From positions 3,118,501 through 3,182,500 of the forward strand of contig NZ_CP107996.1 of the NCBI RefSeq assembly GCF_036088315.1: DNA of 64,000 bases, in the 5' to 3' direction. This document shows positions 35,330 to 44,632 of this stretch, in pieces (positions within the stretch are counted from its first letter, which is position 1; each line of letters starts with the position of its first letter). Below the pieces are notes generated by a model, which worked only from the letters and a program-made list of their open reading frames with translations, did no database searches and had not been told where the DNA came from. This stretch comes from Streptomyces sp. NBC_00344. Its GTDB lineage: Bacteria > Actinomycetota > Actinomycetes > Streptomycetales > Streptomycetaceae. Made by a program: the position numbers and the translations under genes.

Positions 35330-35405
35330 GTGAACACATTGCCGCGTTGTGTTCACTGCTCGCTCAATCGAGTGCACCGTGAACACATCGGCGTGAACTG
35401 TTCAC
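35330..35405. promoter_or_regulatory. array of GTGAAC half-sites upstream of the amidohydrolase gene
   Basis: Five copies of GTGAAC in either orientation occur in 76 bp: GTGAACACA (35330-35338), its exact reverse complement (35348-35356), GTGAACACA again (35379-35387), and the palindrome GTGAAC-t-GTTCAC (35393-35405). This density suggests cooperative binding of a dimeric regulator. About 300 bp of leader follow before the amidohydrolase start. Confidence 0.6.
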
Positions 35406-35701
35406 GGATTTGCCATGGGTACCCCTTCCCGCCCCTCTGCCAGAGCAGAAATCGGCAAGCACACCGCGCCGTACACGTCCGCTTCGACACCCTTGGCGCG
35501 CTCACAGGGAGCGAGGGTCCCCAGCTGCGTGAGCCGGCGAGGCCGAAGCGCTCACCCGTGGGGCCCACCGGCGGCGCGGGCGGCCCCGGCCCGGTGGTTC
35601 GCGACCCGCAGGAGGATGATCTCAAGCTCGGGCGAAGGGCATCGGTCCACGATCCCCGGCGGCTGCGCCGCGCCCGCACAGACACCTCGAGAGGAGCCCC
35701 G

Positions 35702-36631
35702 GTGCCGGAAAAGCCGATGCCCGGCCAGAACGCCGTCGGCCGCGCGGCGTCCGACGCGGAGAGCGAACGAGCCGAGATCGCCGCGTTCCGGCGGTCGCTG
35801 GGGCTGGAAGCGCTCATCGACGTACACACCCACTTCATGCCGGACCAGGTACTGGCCAAGGTCTGGGACTACTTCGACGCGGCAGGTCCGCTGGTGGGGC
35901 GTTCATGGCCGATCACCTACCGGGAGGAGGAGGAGCGCCGGCTGGAGTTGCTGCGCGGCTTCGGGGTACGGGCGTTCACCGCGATGCTCTATCCGCACAA
36001 GCCGGGGATGGCGCGCTGGCTGAACGACTGGGCCGCCGACTTCGCCGCCCGGGTACCGGACTGTCTGCATACGGCCACCTTCTTCGCCGAGCCGGGCGCG
36101 GTCGACGACGTACGCCGGGCGCTCGACCAAGGCGCGCGAGTGTTCAAGTGCCATCTGCAGGTCGGCGGTTACGACCCCAACGACCCGGTGCTCGACGGCG
36201 TATGGGGGCTGCTGGCCGGGAGCGGAGTCCCGGTGGTGACGCACTGCGGGTCGGGGCCGGTGCCCGGCCCCTTCACCGGACCCGGGCCGATCGCCGCGCT
36301 GCTTGCCAGGCACCCCCGGCTGCGGCTGGTCGTCGCACACCTCGGGATGCCCGAGTACGAGGACTTCATCGGGCTGGCCGAGCGCTACGGGAACGTCATG
36401 CTGGACACCACCATGGCGTTCACCCCGTTCGCCGAGACGGCGGCGCCGTTCCCGTCCGCGGCGCTCCCCCGGCTGGGAGACCTCCGGGAACGCGTACTGC
36501 TCGGGACGGACTTCCCCAACATCCCGTACTCCTACCTCGACGCGCTGCACGCACTGGAGCGGACGGGCCTGGGCACGGACTGGCTGCGAGCGGTCTGCCA
36601 TGACAACGCGGCGCGGCTGTTCGGCCTGTAG
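35702..36631 (+). CDS. amidohydrolase family 2 protein
   Basis: A 309-residue TIM-barrel metal-dependent hydrolase. Metal ligands are visible: IDVHTHFMP (HxH) near residues 38-46, FKCHLQVGGYD, VVTHCGSG, VVAHLGMPEYE and the late Asp in LLGTDFPNIPY. The pattern matches the 2-amino-3-carboxymuconate-semialdehyde decarboxylase/amidohydrolase-2 group, which hydrolyses or decarboxylates ring-derived acids; the exact substrate is unknown. GTG at 35702 has GAGAGGAG just upstream. It is preceded by the GTGAAC site array, so it is probably under specific control, and lies 135 bp before the LacI-type regulator gene. Confidence 0.85.
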   Translation: MPEKPMPGQNAVGRAASDAESERAEIAAFRRSLGLEALIDVHTHFMPDQVLAKVWDYFDAAGPLVGRSWPITYREEEERRLELLRGFGVRAFTAMLYPHKPGMARWLNDWAADFAARVPDCLHTATFFAEPGAVDDVRRALDQGARVFKCHLQVGGYDPNDPVLDGVWGLLAGSGVPVVTHCGSGPVPGPFTGPGPIAALLARHPRLRLVVAHLGMPEYEDFIGLAERYGNVMLDTTMAFTPFAETAAPFPSAALPRLGDLRERVLLGTDFPNIPYSYLDALHALERTGLGTDWLRAVCHDNAARLFGL

Positions 36632-36723
36632 AGCCACGACAACGTCCGTGCAGCCGCGACGCCATGGGGCCGCCGTACCGGGGCAAGCCGGAGCAGACCG
36701 CCCCGGGCGGCGGGCGCTCCGCA

Positions 36724-36737
36724 GGAGAGCGCTCTCC
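36724..36737. promoter_or_regulatory. operator at the LacI-type regulator gene
   Basis: GGAGAGCGCTCTCC, a perfect 14-bp palindrome 29 bp upstream of the regulator start, implying autoregulation. It has the same core as the sites before the GH16 and GH55-like genes. Confidence 0.8.
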
Positions 36738-36766
36738 GCCAACGTCATCCCTACTACAGTGCGGTT

Positions 36767-37825
36767 ATGAGCAGAGAGACCGAGGCGCCGGCCGCCATGC
36801 CCACCCTGGAAGACGTGGCACGCGCCGCGGGTGTCTCCCGGGCGACCGTCTCGCGGGTCATCAACGGCATCCGCAATGTCGACCCGGCGATCCAGGACGC
36901 GGTGCGCGACGCCGTGGCCGCGACCGGTTACACACCGAACCGGGCGGCCAGGGCGCTGGTGACCCGGCGGGCGGAGACCATCGCGCTGGTGGTGTCCGGA
37001 GCCGGCGACGCCTCCGAGGCCGAGCAGAACGCCTTCGCCGCAGGTGTCTTCGCCGACCCCTTCTTCGGGCGGGTGGCCGCCGGGGTGGTCGGCTATCTGA
37101 GGCCGCGCTCGATGCACCCGGTGCTGATGTTCGCCGAGACACCCGACGCCCGTGACCAGGTGGTGAACTATCTGCGGCAGGGCAGCGCCGACGGCGCGCT
37201 GATCGTGTCCACCCATGCCGAGGACCCGCTGCCCGCGATGATCGCGGCGGCCGGGCTGCCCGCCGTGCTGTTCGCCCGGCCGGCCGGACTGGTGCCGATC
37301 AGCTACGTCGATCTGGCACACCAGGACGGTGCGAAGCTGGCCGCGGCGCATCTGCTGGACCGCGGCTGCCGCAACCTGGTGACGATCGCGGGGCCGCGGG
37401 ACGTGGCGGCCGGGCACGAGCGGCTCGAGGGGTTCCAGGACGCCATGGCCCGGCGGGGGTTCCCGTACATCCCGGTCGCCGAGGGCAGCTTCACACTGCG
37501 CAGCGGCGAGGAGGCGATGGCCCGGCTGCTGGCCGAACACCCCGATCTGGACGGGGTGTTCGCCGCGAACGACCTGATGGCGCAGGGCGCCTGTCTGGTG
37601 CTGCGGGAGCACGGCAAGCGGGTACCCGAGGACGTCGCGGTGGTGGGGTTCGACGACAGTTCGGTGGCCCGCTCGTCCCGGCCCCACCTGACTACGGTGC
37701 GGCAGCCGGTGGAGGAGATGGCAGCCGAGATGGCGCGCCTGCTGCAGGAGCGGATCGAACAGCCCGGCCTCCCGGTCACATCGGTGATCTTCGAACCCGA
37801 GCTGGTGGTGCGCGAGTCGGCCTGA
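36767..37825 (+). CDS. LacI family transcriptional regulator of glucan genes
   Basis: A 352-residue repressor. Residues 12-60 are the LacI helix-turn-helix and hinge (TLEDVARAAGVSRATVSRVI, YTPNRAARALVTRR); the rest is a periplasmic-binding-protein-like sensor domain (DGVFAANDLMAQGA and VVGFDDSSVARSSRPHLTTV are typical). The hinge leucine pocket (AARALV) suggests it bends DNA like LacI/CebR. Its own promoter holds a GAGAGCGCTCTC site, and identical cores precede the GH16 and GH55-like genes, so it is the best candidate for the regulator of glucan degradation; the inducer is probably a gluco-oligosaccharide such as laminaribiose (inference). Confidence 0.88.
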   Translation: MSRETEAPAAMPTLEDVARAAGVSRATVSRVINGIRNVDPAIQDAVRDAVAATGYTPNRAARALVTRRAETIALVVSGAGDASEAEQNAFAAGVFADPFFGRVAAGVVGYLRPRSMHPVLMFAETPDARDQVVNYLRQGSADGALIVSTHAEDPLPAMIAAAGLPAVLFARPAGLVPISYVDLAHQDGAKLAAAHLLDRGCRNLVTIAGPRDVAAGHERLEGFQDAMARRGFPYIPVAEGSFTLRSGEEAMARLLAEHPDLDGVFAANDLMAQGACLVLREHGKRVPEDVAVVGFDDSSVARSSRPHLTTVRQPVEEMAAEMARLLQERIEQPGLPVTSVIFEPELVVRESA

Positions 37826-37923
37826 GCGGCCCGTCCCGGTCATCGGGGGCCGGAGTGGGTCCCGCCCGCGGCAGGGGTGGCCCACGGCTGCGGTCTGGGC
37901 CGGTACGGGCTGCGCGGCGATAT

Positions 37924-37963
37924 GGCGACGGCCCCCGGGGAGTCGGAACCGGGGGCCGTCGCC
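37924..37963. terminator. bidirectional terminator
   Basis: A 15-bp perfect stem (37924-37938 with 37949-37963), 10-nt loop, between the convergent LacI-type and DoxX genes. Confidence 0.8.
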
Positions 37964-37975
37964 GTACCCGCCCCC

Positions 37976-38425
37976 TCAGACGGGTACGGCCATGCGCCGC
38001 TTCTGCCTGTCCCGCTCTCCCCTGCGCCGTGCGCGGCAGGAGGTGAGCAACCGGTCGAGGGCCGGCGAGCCCGGACCGGAGAAGACGATCAGCAGAAGAG
38101 CCCAGCAGAAGAAGACAGCGGCCTCACCGCCGTTCTCCATCGGGAGCAGCCCCCGGCGCTGATGGATGTCGAAGTACGCGAAGGCCATGGAACCGGAGCC
38201 CAGCAGCGCCGCCGTTCTCGTACCGAGTCCGAGCAGCACCATCGCACCGCAGAGCAGTTGGATGACCGCGGCGTACCAGCCGGGCCAGGTGCCCGCCGGG
38301 ACGCTCTCACTGCCCAGCAGCCCGAAGAGCGAAGCGACTCCGTGGCAGGTGAAGAGGAACCCGATGACGATACGGAACAGACCGAGCATGTACGGCTGGG
38401 CCTGCTGAAGGCGTGTGTTCAACAT
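37976..38425 (-). CDS. DoxX family membrane protein
   Basis: A 149-residue protein with four hydrophobic segments (LGLFRIVIGFLFTCHGVASL; VIQLLCGAMVLLGLGT; GSGSMAFAYFDIHQ; AAVFFCWALLLIVFSGP), the DoxX/SURF4 pattern. DoxX proteins are linked to redox or thiol stress in actinomycetes, but a defined activity is lacking. The ATG at 38425 lies 16 bp after the stop of the GH2-like gene, so it is probably the last gene of that transcript although the functions look unrelated. Confidence 0.82.
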   Translation of the reverse strand: MLNTRLQQAQPYMLGLFRIVIGFLFTCHGVASLFGLLGSESVPAGTWPGWYAAVIQLLCGAMVLLGLGTRTAALLGSGSMAFAYFDIHQRRGLLPMENGGEAAVFFCWALLLIVFSGPGSPALDRLLTSCRARRRGERDRQKRRMAVPV

Positions 38426-38441
38426 GAGCGCCGGGCTCCTC

Positions 38442-40208
38442 TCAGCTGTAGACGCCGAACTCGTAGAGGGAATAGCCGTAGCCGGAGCCCCGTGCCGTGC
38501 CCCGCATGCGCACATAGCGGCCCGAGCCGCTGACGTCGATGTCGTCGATGTTGCCGTTGCCGTCGGTGACCGACGTGACCGTGGTCCAGTCGGTGCCGTT
38601 GTCGGAGGTCTGGATGTCGTACGCCTTGGCGTACGCCGGGTCCCAGATCAACTGGACATGCTTGAACGTCGTCTTGGCCCCCAGATCCACCTGGAGCCAC
38701 TGCGGGTCGCTCCAGTCGCTTGCCCAGCGGGTTGCGGTGTTGCCGTCCACCGCGTTGGCCGCGCCGCACGGGCAGCCCCCTGTCGGGTCGGTCTGGAAGG
38801 AGGAGGCGGTGGCGGCCCTGCCCTGGGAGACGTTGGTCCCGTCGGCCTTCGGCGGCACCACGCGCACCGACTTCGTCTCGATACCGGCATTGCCCTTGCC
38901 GTCGGTGGCCTTCACATAGGCCTTGTAGACGCCGACCTTGTCGGGAGCCTTCGCGGTCAGTGTGCCGTCGCCGTTGTCGGTGGTGTCGGCCGGGACGAGC
39001 GCCTTGTTCTGGTCGATGTAGTTGCTGCTGAAGAGCACCTGGTAGGTGATCCTGTCGCCGTCCGGGTCGGTGGTCCTGGTGCTGATCTTCACGTCGCTGC
39101 CCGCCGCGACCCCGTCGGTGGCGCCCTCAACGGTCATGCCGGTTATCACCGGCGGGGTGTTGTCGGCCGAGGTGTCAGCGCCGTACGCCGTCTTGACCGC
39201 GTAGTACGACAGCCGCTTCTGCCCGCCGGGTACCAGGTTGAACCAGACGCCGCCGAAGTCGTCCTCGGTGCCGTAGTGGAACATCGTGGCGCCGAGTGCG
39301 ACGCCCTTGTGGCCGGTGATGCAGTTCCAAGCCCTGGTGTAGCCGGCCGCCTTCTGCGCGTCGGTCGGCTCGTCGGGGACGCCGTTCGCGTCGTCCGGCA
39401 CCTCCCACTCACCGGCAGGTCCGGTCTCGGTGACGATGTAGGGCTTGGTGTAACCGCCCTGCTCCCAGTCCGACTTCACATTGCAGACCGCGTTGTAGGC
39501 GTTGACCGCGTACAGGTCGAGGTCGGGAGCGTTCCTCTTGTAGTAGGGCCAGGCGCCGGTCCAGGCATCGGTCGAGGTGACCGGATGGTTGGGGTCGACC
39601 GCGTGGATCTTCTTGGCGATGTCGTTGACGAAGGTGGTGTAGGCGTTGCGCTGGTTCTCCAGCTCGTCGCCGCTGTAGCAGTTCTGCAGGCCCAGCGTCG
39701 ACTCGTTGCCGACGTTCCACATCAGCACGCCGGGGTTGTCCTTGTAGGTCTCCACCCACTTGGGGAATTCGGCGAGCATGTTGTTCTTGTAGTCGGTATC
39801 CGTGAGGTAGTTGACACAGCCGCCGGCCCCCGGCCCGCCGCCCGGCTGAAGCCAGAACCCCGCGATCACCTTGACGCCGTTGGCCGCCGCGGCGTCGAAG
39901 AGCGGCTTGCTGGTCGCGTCGGTGCCCCAGGTACGGATGGTGTTGACACCCATGGAGGCCACGTCCGGCATGTCGTCGGCCGCGTCATCGACGGACGGGC
40001 CCCAGGTCAGACCCTTGATCGTGTACGGCGAACCGTCCACGGTCAGCGCCCAGTCGCCCTGCGATCCGGTGACTTTGACGACGCTTCCGGCCGCCTGGGC
40101 GGCCGGCGCCAGAGCGACCAGCGCACCGCCGGCGAGCGCTGCGGCGGCGAACGGGGCGACCGCGCGTTTCACCGTCCGCAGACGGTTACGGGTGGGGGGA
40201 TGGTGCAT
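38442..40208 (-). CDS. secreted glycoside hydrolase (GH2/GH5-like TIM barrel) with discoidin-type C-terminal domain
   Basis: A 588-residue exported protein. The signal peptide is RTVKRAVAPFAAAALAGGAL with cleavage near AQAAG. Residues about 45-340 form a TIM-barrel hydrolase: TIKGLTWGPSVDDAADDMPD, GVNTIRTWG, MWNVGNES (acid/base Glu after Asn) and IVTETGPAGEW (probable nucleophile Glu). A beta-sandwich linker (PPVITGMTVEG...) and a C-terminal F5/8 type C carbohydrate-binding domain (DGNTATRWASDWSDPQWLQV, YVRMRGT) follow. The substrate is probably a beta-glucan, given the neighbours. GGAGAG lies just before the ATG at 40208. Confidence 0.8.
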   Translation of the reverse strand: MHHPPTRNRLRTVKRAVAPFAAAALAGGALVALAPAAQAAGSVVKVTGSQGDWALTVDGSPYTIKGLTWGPSVDDAADDMPDVASMGVNTIRTWGTDATSKPLFDAAAANGVKVIAGFWLQPGGGPGAGGCVNYLTDTDYKNNMLAEFPKWVETYKDNPGVLMWNVGNESTLGLQNCYSGDELENQRNAYTTFVNDIAKKIHAVDPNHPVTSTDAWTGAWPYYKRNAPDLDLYAVNAYNAVCNVKSDWEQGGYTKPYIVTETGPAGEWEVPDDANGVPDEPTDAQKAAGYTRAWNCITGHKGVALGATMFHYGTEDDFGGVWFNLVPGGQKRLSYYAVKTAYGADTSADNTPPVITGMTVEGATDGVAAGSDVKISTRTTDPDGDRITYQVLFSSNYIDQNKALVPADTTDNGDGTLTAKAPDKVGVYKAYVKATDGKGNAGIETKSVRVVPPKADGTNVSQGRAATASSFQTDPTGGCPCGAANAVDGNTATRWASDWSDPQWLQVDLGAKTTFKHVQLIWDPAYAKAYDIQTSDNGTDWTTVTSVTDGNGNIDDIDVSGSGRYVRMRGTARGSGYGYSLYEFGVYS

Positions 40209-40262
40209 GTCGCTCTCCTTCTGTACGGGCTGTACCGGCGAGGTGGGGGGGGAGACGTCCGT

Positions 40263-40300
40263 GTTTCCGGAGAGGGTGGGGGAGCGCCCTCTCCGGAAAC
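40263..40300 (-). terminator. hairpin between the GH55-like and GH2-like genes
   Basis: A perfect 14-bp stem (40263-40276 with 40287-40300) with a 10-nt loop directly after the GH55-like stop. It may end that transcript or set its ratio to the next gene. Confidence 0.7.
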
Positions 40301-40306
40301 GCTCGG

Positions 40307-42100
40307 TCACGGGTAGCTGACGAGGTAGGAGATGCCGGTGTTGTCGTTGTTCACCGGATCGCCGGTGCCGTTGACGACATGGCTGATCGTTCCGTCGTTG
40401 CCGAGCGAGACGGTGACCATGTCGTGGAATTTCACCCCCGCCGCTTCCGGAGCGACGATCGCCGAGTCCGAGACGATCGACGGGTCGGCCAGGAAGAGGC
40501 AGTAACTGCCGAGCCCCCAGGCCTCGTGCGAGGTCACCGCATCCGCGACCCGGTACGCGGCATAGCCGTTGCGGCCACCGTCCTTCCAGGCGGCCTGGCC
40601 CGGCGGGTCGTAGGGCATCTCGTTCTGGAAGAAGTACGTGCGGCCGCCGTTGCCGTTCCAGACCACCTCGGTCTTCTGGTGGTGCTCGACGAACAGTCCG
40701 TACATCAGGACGCCGGCGCCGTTGACGATCAGCCCGGTGTCGCTGGTGTTGGCCTCCCAGCCGACACCGGCACCGTGGTCCGCGCGCCACAGCCAGAGGT
40801 TGTCGCCGATGACGTTGTTGCTGTTGACGACCACGCTGGTGGTGGCCTTGCCGGCGACCACCCCGCCGATCCGGACGAAGACGTCCTGGAGGACGGTGGG
40901 GTCCGACGAGTGATCGGCCGACGATCCCTGCGGGCCGACCTCCACCAGTACCGCGGAGTTGGTGGTGCCGGCGTCGACCAGCAGCCCGGAGATCTTGACG
41001 CCGTCGACATCCGCGACTGAGATCGCGGTGACACCGCCTTCCGGGACGAGCGTGGCGATCCCGAGCCCCAGCACCACGGTGCCCGGCCTGGTCACTCTGA
41101 TGGTGTCGTCGATCGTGTACACACCAGGTGTCACCAGCAGATGTTTGCCCGAGGCGAGCGCGGAGTTGATGGAGGCGGCGGAGTCGCCCTCCCTGGCGAT
41201 GTGGAACTCGCTCAGCGGTATCGACTCACCCTTGGCGCCGCCGCCCCAGGTGATGCCACGGGCCGCTGACCGCAGGGCCGGTACGAACACCTGGTAGGCG
41301 CCGGACCCGTCGATGTGGAGGAAGGGCTTCTCGCGCATGGCGGGCGCGTTGTCGACAACGGTGTACGAGGGATCCGGGAAATGCTGCGCGGGAGCTCCGT
41401 CGACACCTACGAAGACCATGTTCCAGACGGAACCGGCCCACTCACCCAGTTCGCTGTTACGGGTGAGCCACTGCTGCTGCGAGCCGGACACGACACGGCC
41501 GTCCACCTTGCAGTCGGCCATGAAGCCGCCGCTGGCCCAGCCGTCGTAACCGTTCCACAGCGGGACCTCGCCGCGGATGTGAACCCGGCGCAGCGGTGCC
41601 GCCTGCGAGACCGCCCAGCGGTTCGATCCGCCGCTGGGGGTCACCGAGAGGTTCTCGGCCGAACGCCAGAAGTTCTGCGTGGCGTTGCCCTGCATCCAGT
41701 CGGCCTCGACATGCACCAGTCCGTGGATGTCCACATCGTCCGGGGAGAGTCCGAGCCCCGCGACATGGGTGTAGAAACCGACGTTGATGTCGAGGCCCTG
41801 ATAGGTCCCCGGCTTGAAGAGCAGGGCGAACCGCTCGGTACCGAACTGGTTCGACTCCTGGGTGCCGAAGACGGAGCTGACCTTGGCCTGGATGTCGCCG
41901 ATCGCCATCGACGGGTCGAAGATCAGGACATTGGGGCCGAGGTCGGGGTTCGCTTCTGCTGCCGTCGCGGGCCGTGCGGTGCGTGGCGCCGCGGCGGCCG
42001 CGTTGCCGGCCAGGACGGGAGCGGCGGCCAGGGCCGCGATGCCGCCGAGGGCCGCGCGCCGGGAGAAGCCGTGGGTGGGGGGAGTTGCGGGGGGATTCAT
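40307..42100 (-). CDS. Tat-exported GH55-like beta-helix glucanase
   Basis: A 597-residue protein with a twin-arginine signal (GFSRRAALGGIAALAAAPVL). The body has the two right-handed beta-helix halves of the GH55 group: FGTERFALLFKPGTYQGLDI, DVDIHGLVHVEADWMQGNAT, SENLSVTPSGG-like SAENLSVTPSG, then VTPGVYTIDDTIRVTRPGTV and FVEHHQKTEVVWNGNGGRTY. GH55 enzymes are exo- or endo-beta-1,3-glucanases; homologues are often mislabelled adenylyl cyclase. Two GAGAGCGCTCTC operators sit 34 and 173 bp upstream of the start, consistent with control by the LacI-type regulator. Confidence 0.78.
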   Translation of the reverse strand: MNPPATPPTHGFSRRAALGGIAALAAAPVLAGNAAAAAPRTARPATAAEANPDLGPNVLIFDPSMAIGDIQAKVSSVFGTQESNQFGTERFALLFKPGTYQGLDINVGFYTHVAGLGLSPDDVDIHGLVHVEADWMQGNATQNFWRSAENLSVTPSGGSNRWAVSQAAPLRRVHIRGEVPLWNGYDGWASGGFMADCKVDGRVVSGSQQQWLTRNSELGEWAGSVWNMVFVGVDGAPAQHFPDPSYTVVDNAPAMREKPFLHIDGSGAYQVFVPALRSAARGITWGGGAKGESIPLSEFHIAREGDSAASINSALASGKHLLVTPGVYTIDDTIRVTRPGTVVLGLGIATLVPEGGVTAISVADVDGVKISGLLVDAGTTNSAVLVEVGPQGSSADHSSDPTVLQDVFVRIGGVVAGKATTSVVVNSNNVIGDNLWLWRADHGAGVGWEANTSDTGLIVNGAGVLMYGLFVEHHQKTEVVWNGNGGRTYFFQNEMPYDPPGQAAWKDGGRNGYAAYRVADAVTSHEAWGLGSYCLFLADPSIVSDSAIVAPEAAGVKFHDMVTVSLGNDGTISHVVNGTGDPVNNDNTGISYLVSYP

Positions 42101-42133
42101 ACGTCACCTGTGGGGTGGAGGACCGATTTTTTG

Positions 42134-42147
42134 GGAGAGCGCTCTCT
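42134..42147. promoter_or_regulatory. proximal LacI-type operator of the GH55-like gene
   Basis: GGAGAGCGCTCTCT, palindromic except for the outermost pair, 34 bp upstream of the GH55-like start, where bound repressor would block transcription. Confidence 0.75.
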
Positions 42148-42272
42148 CATCTGAGCTCGAAAAAAGAGCCGGAACCACGGGCGGGCTACGGCAGTCGGTA
42201 GCAGCCCTGTGAGGGTTCTCGACCTCCATGGCATGGAGACCTCTTCCTGCGGCAGTGCGGAAACGTAGGGGC

Positions 42273-42288
42273 GGGAGAGCGCTCTCCC
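42273..42288. promoter_or_regulatory. distal LacI-type operator of the GH55-like gene
   Basis: GGGAGAGCGCTCTCCC, a perfect 16-bp palindrome 139 bp from the proximal site. The distance, about 13 helical turns, would allow DNA looping between the two sites. Confidence 0.78.
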
Positions 42289-42936
42289 AAATCGGAGTGT
42301 TCCGCTCCTGACGAGAGCGTGTCAATAGCTTGTTAACGCTTGGACATGACCCGCGAGTTCGTCCGGCCACGACCTTTACCCGCCGTAACACCCCACGGCC
42401 TGCGGAGAGTTCGGGTTTTGCTGAAACGTGAAGAAGTCGTGAGCACGCAGCGCTGCGGGGCGGAGCGCGGGGGCCCCGCGGGGCGGCGGGGAGGGCCGAG
42501 AGGGTGACGACGGCGGTCGTGCGGCTACCAGGGAGCGCCGGTTGCCGGACCATGAGAGACGCCGGGCAGACCGGCGCACCCGCCGTGAGGGACCGGCGCG
42601 GATCCGCTCAACCGCACGCGGCCAACCGACCCGAGCCGCTCTCGCGCCGGTGCCGGCCGGTGATCCCGGTCAAAGACGCCCAGGCGGTGACGTGCGGAGG
42701 TACGGCCCCCGGCCCTGCGTGCGGGTACTTGGCCCCGCGCGGGACGTCACGGCACGACGCGGGCACTACGGCACAAGCCTGTGCGGCGGCACGATGCTTG
42801 GAGAGGCAGCCCGACGCGTTCGACGGTACCCATCCACGACGGCACGACGCGGGTGCCCATGGGGTTCCACGAGGGTGCTACCGCGGGACCCGCACCCGTC
42901 ATCACCCGGCGCCCGCGGCGGCGCCCTCTCAGAGCG
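42289..42936. other. intergenic region
   Basis: No gene could be supported between the GH55-like promoter region and the end of the DUF5063 gene. A 14-bp direct repeat (CGGCACGACGCGGG at 42750-42763 and 42840-42853) is present. A terminator for the DUF5063 gene is expected but not obvious. Confidence 0.4.
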
Positions 42937-43608
42937 TCAGAGCTCCGCCGCGCGGACCCTGCCCAGCCCCAGAGGTCCGGCGATCTCCTCGGCCATGACC
43001 CGGCCCGCCTCCTCCGCCAGGACGTCCTCGCTCAGGTCCTGGTCCGTGTCGAGGCCGTCGAGCGCGGGGAGCGGCTGGTCGAGGCGGACATGGGCCACCA
43101 GGGACTGGAGAGCGCGGAGGGCCGCCGACGCGGTGGAGCCCCAGTTGGAGAAGTAGGAGAACTGCCACCACCACATCGCCTCGGTGACGCGGCCCGCACG
43201 GTAGTGGGCCATGCCGTGGCGGAGGTCGGTGACGATGTCGGCGAGGTCGTCGCTGATGCGGCAGGCGACGGGGGCCTTGCGCGGCTCGTAGGGGTCGAAG
43301 ACCTCGGAGTAGACATCGATCGGTTCGAGCAGCGCGGCGAAGCGTTCCCGCAGATCGTCGACATCGGGCTCGGGGCCCAGGTCCGGCTCGTAGCGGTCGG
43401 CCGGGAGAATGTCCTCGTGCGCGCCGAGGCGGCCACCCGCGAGAAGCAGCTGAGAGATCTCCAACAGCAGGAACGGCACGGCGCTGTCCGGCTCGTCGCC
43501 CTTCGCCACCTCGGTGACGGCGACGATGAAGGACTCGACCTGGTCGGCGATCTGAACCGTGAAGTCGTTCGGGTCCTCTTTGACCTCGTTGAGCGTGGCG
43601 TCAGACAT
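42937..43608 (-). CDS. DUF5063 domain-containing protein
   Basis: A 223-residue acidic helical protein ([60 protein letters not shown]). This is the DUF5063 protein that in Streptomyces regularly follows recR; its function is not known. The start ATG at 43608 lies inside the end of recR (8-bp overlap), so translation is probably coupled to recR, hinting at a link with recombination repair. No catalytic motif or membrane segment was seen. Confidence 0.82.
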   Translation of the reverse strand: MSDATLNEVKEDPNDFTVQIADQVESFIVAVTEVAKGDEPDSAVPFLLLEISQLLLAGGRLGAHEDILPADRYEPDLGPEPDVDDLRERFAALLEPIDVYSEVFDPYEPRKAPVACRISDDLADIVTDLRHGMAHYRAGRVTEAMWWWQFSYFSNWGSTASAALRALQSLVAHVRLDQPLPALDGLDTDQDLSEDVLAEEAGRVMAEEIAGPLGLGRVRAAEL

Positions 43609-44200
43609 CGAGTAGTCGTCTCCCCTCAAAGGCACGACCGAGCGTGACCTCGTCCGCGTATTCCAGGTCTCCCCCAACAGGTAGACCACTGGCCAGTCGT
43701 GTGACCTTCAAACCCATCGGTTTGATCATGCGAGCGAGGTACGTCGCCGTGGCCTCACCCTCCAGATTGGGGTCGGTCGCCAGGATGAGCTCGGTGATGC
43801 TGCCGTCCGCGAGCCTGGCCAGCAGTTCCCGGATCCGGAGGTCGTCGGGGCCGACACCCTCGATAGGGCTGATGGCGCCGCCGAGCACGTGGTAACGGCC
43901 GCGGAATTCGCGGGTCCGCTCGACCGCGACGACGTCCTTCGGCTCCTCGACGACACAGATGACCGACTGGTCACGACGGGTGTCCCGGCAGATACCGCAG
44001 AGCTCCTCCTGCGCGACATTGCCGCACACCGAGCAGAACCGGACCTTGTCCTTCACTTCGAGCAGTGCATGCGCGAGGCGGCGGACGTCGGTCGGCTCGG
44101 CCTGGAGGATGTGAAAGGCGATCCGCTGCGCGCTCTTGGGACCGACGCCGGGCAGCCTGCCCAACTCGTCGATGAGGTCCTGGACCACGCCTTCGTACAC
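43601..44200 (-). CDS. recR: recombination mediator protein RecR
   Basis: A 199-residue RecR, which with RecF/RecO loads RecA at single-strand gaps. The N-terminal HhH motif is [20 protein letters not shown], the zinc finger is [17 protein letters not shown], the Toprim domain starts [15 protein letters not shown] and includes [14 protein letters not shown], and the C-terminal [20 protein letters not shown] is the family ending. Start is GTG at 44200. It lies 96 bp after ybaB, the usual ybaB-recR pair, and overlaps the DUF5063 gene by 8 bp. Confidence 0.96.
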   Translation of the reverse strand: MYEGVVQDLIDELGRLPGVGPKSAQRIAFHILQAEPTDVRRLAHALLEVKDKVRFCSVCGNVAQEELCGICRDTRRDQSVICVVEEPKDVVAVERTREFRGRYHVLGGAISPIEGVGPDDLRIRELLARLADGSITELILATDPNLEGEATATYLARMIKPMGLKVTRLASGLPVGGDLEYADEVTLGRAFEGRRLLDV

Positions 44201-44296
44201 GGAACGCCTCTCGTTCTGCTCTGGAACACACGGTAGTTGCTGCGGGGTTCTCTCAGAAGCTCACAGACCCTGCGGGCTTCACCGCCTTCGTGAAAG

Positions 44297-44632
44297 TCAC
44301 ATGCCGAGGCCCGGCATACCGCCGAGACCCTGGGCCAGCGGGCCGAGCTTCTGCTGCTGGAGCACGGACGCGTTCTCGTTCGCCGCGTGCACCGCGGCGA
44401 CGATCAGATCCGCGAGGGTCTCGGTGTCCTCGGGATCGACGGCCTTCGGATCGATCGCCAGGCCACGCAGTTCGCCCGAGCCCGTGACGGTCGCCTTGAC
44501 AAGACCGCCTCCGGCCTGGCCGTCGACCTCGGTCCGCGCCAGCTCCTCCTGAGCCTGGGCTAGATCCTGCTGCATCTTCTGGGCCTGCTGAAGCAGCTGC
44601 TGCATATCGGGCTGGCCACCACCGGGAATCAC
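44297..44632 (-). CDS. YbaB/EbfC family nucleoid-associated protein
   Basis: A 111-residue DNA-binding protein: an N-terminal coiled coil ([20 protein letters not shown]), the beta-sheet core [20 protein letters not shown], and a Gly/Met-rich tail. YbaB dimers bind DNA without strict sequence specificity and bring it together. The start is GTG at 44632. It is first in the ybaB-recR-DUF5063 unit and divergent from the SLATT gene; the 293-bp divergent gap carries both promoters. Confidence 0.92.
   Translation of the reverse strand: MIPGGGQPDMQQLLQQAQKMQQDLAQAQEELARTEVDGQAGGGLVKATVTGSGELRGLAIDPKAVDPEDTETLADLIVAAVHAANENASVLQQQKLGPLAQGLGGMPGLGM

Noticed and set aside
42504..42998. Plus-strand gene between the GH55-like and DUF5063 genes
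   Set aside because: Composition is Arg/Pro/His-rich and it runs into the DUF5063 gene in antisense; it looks like a chance frame.
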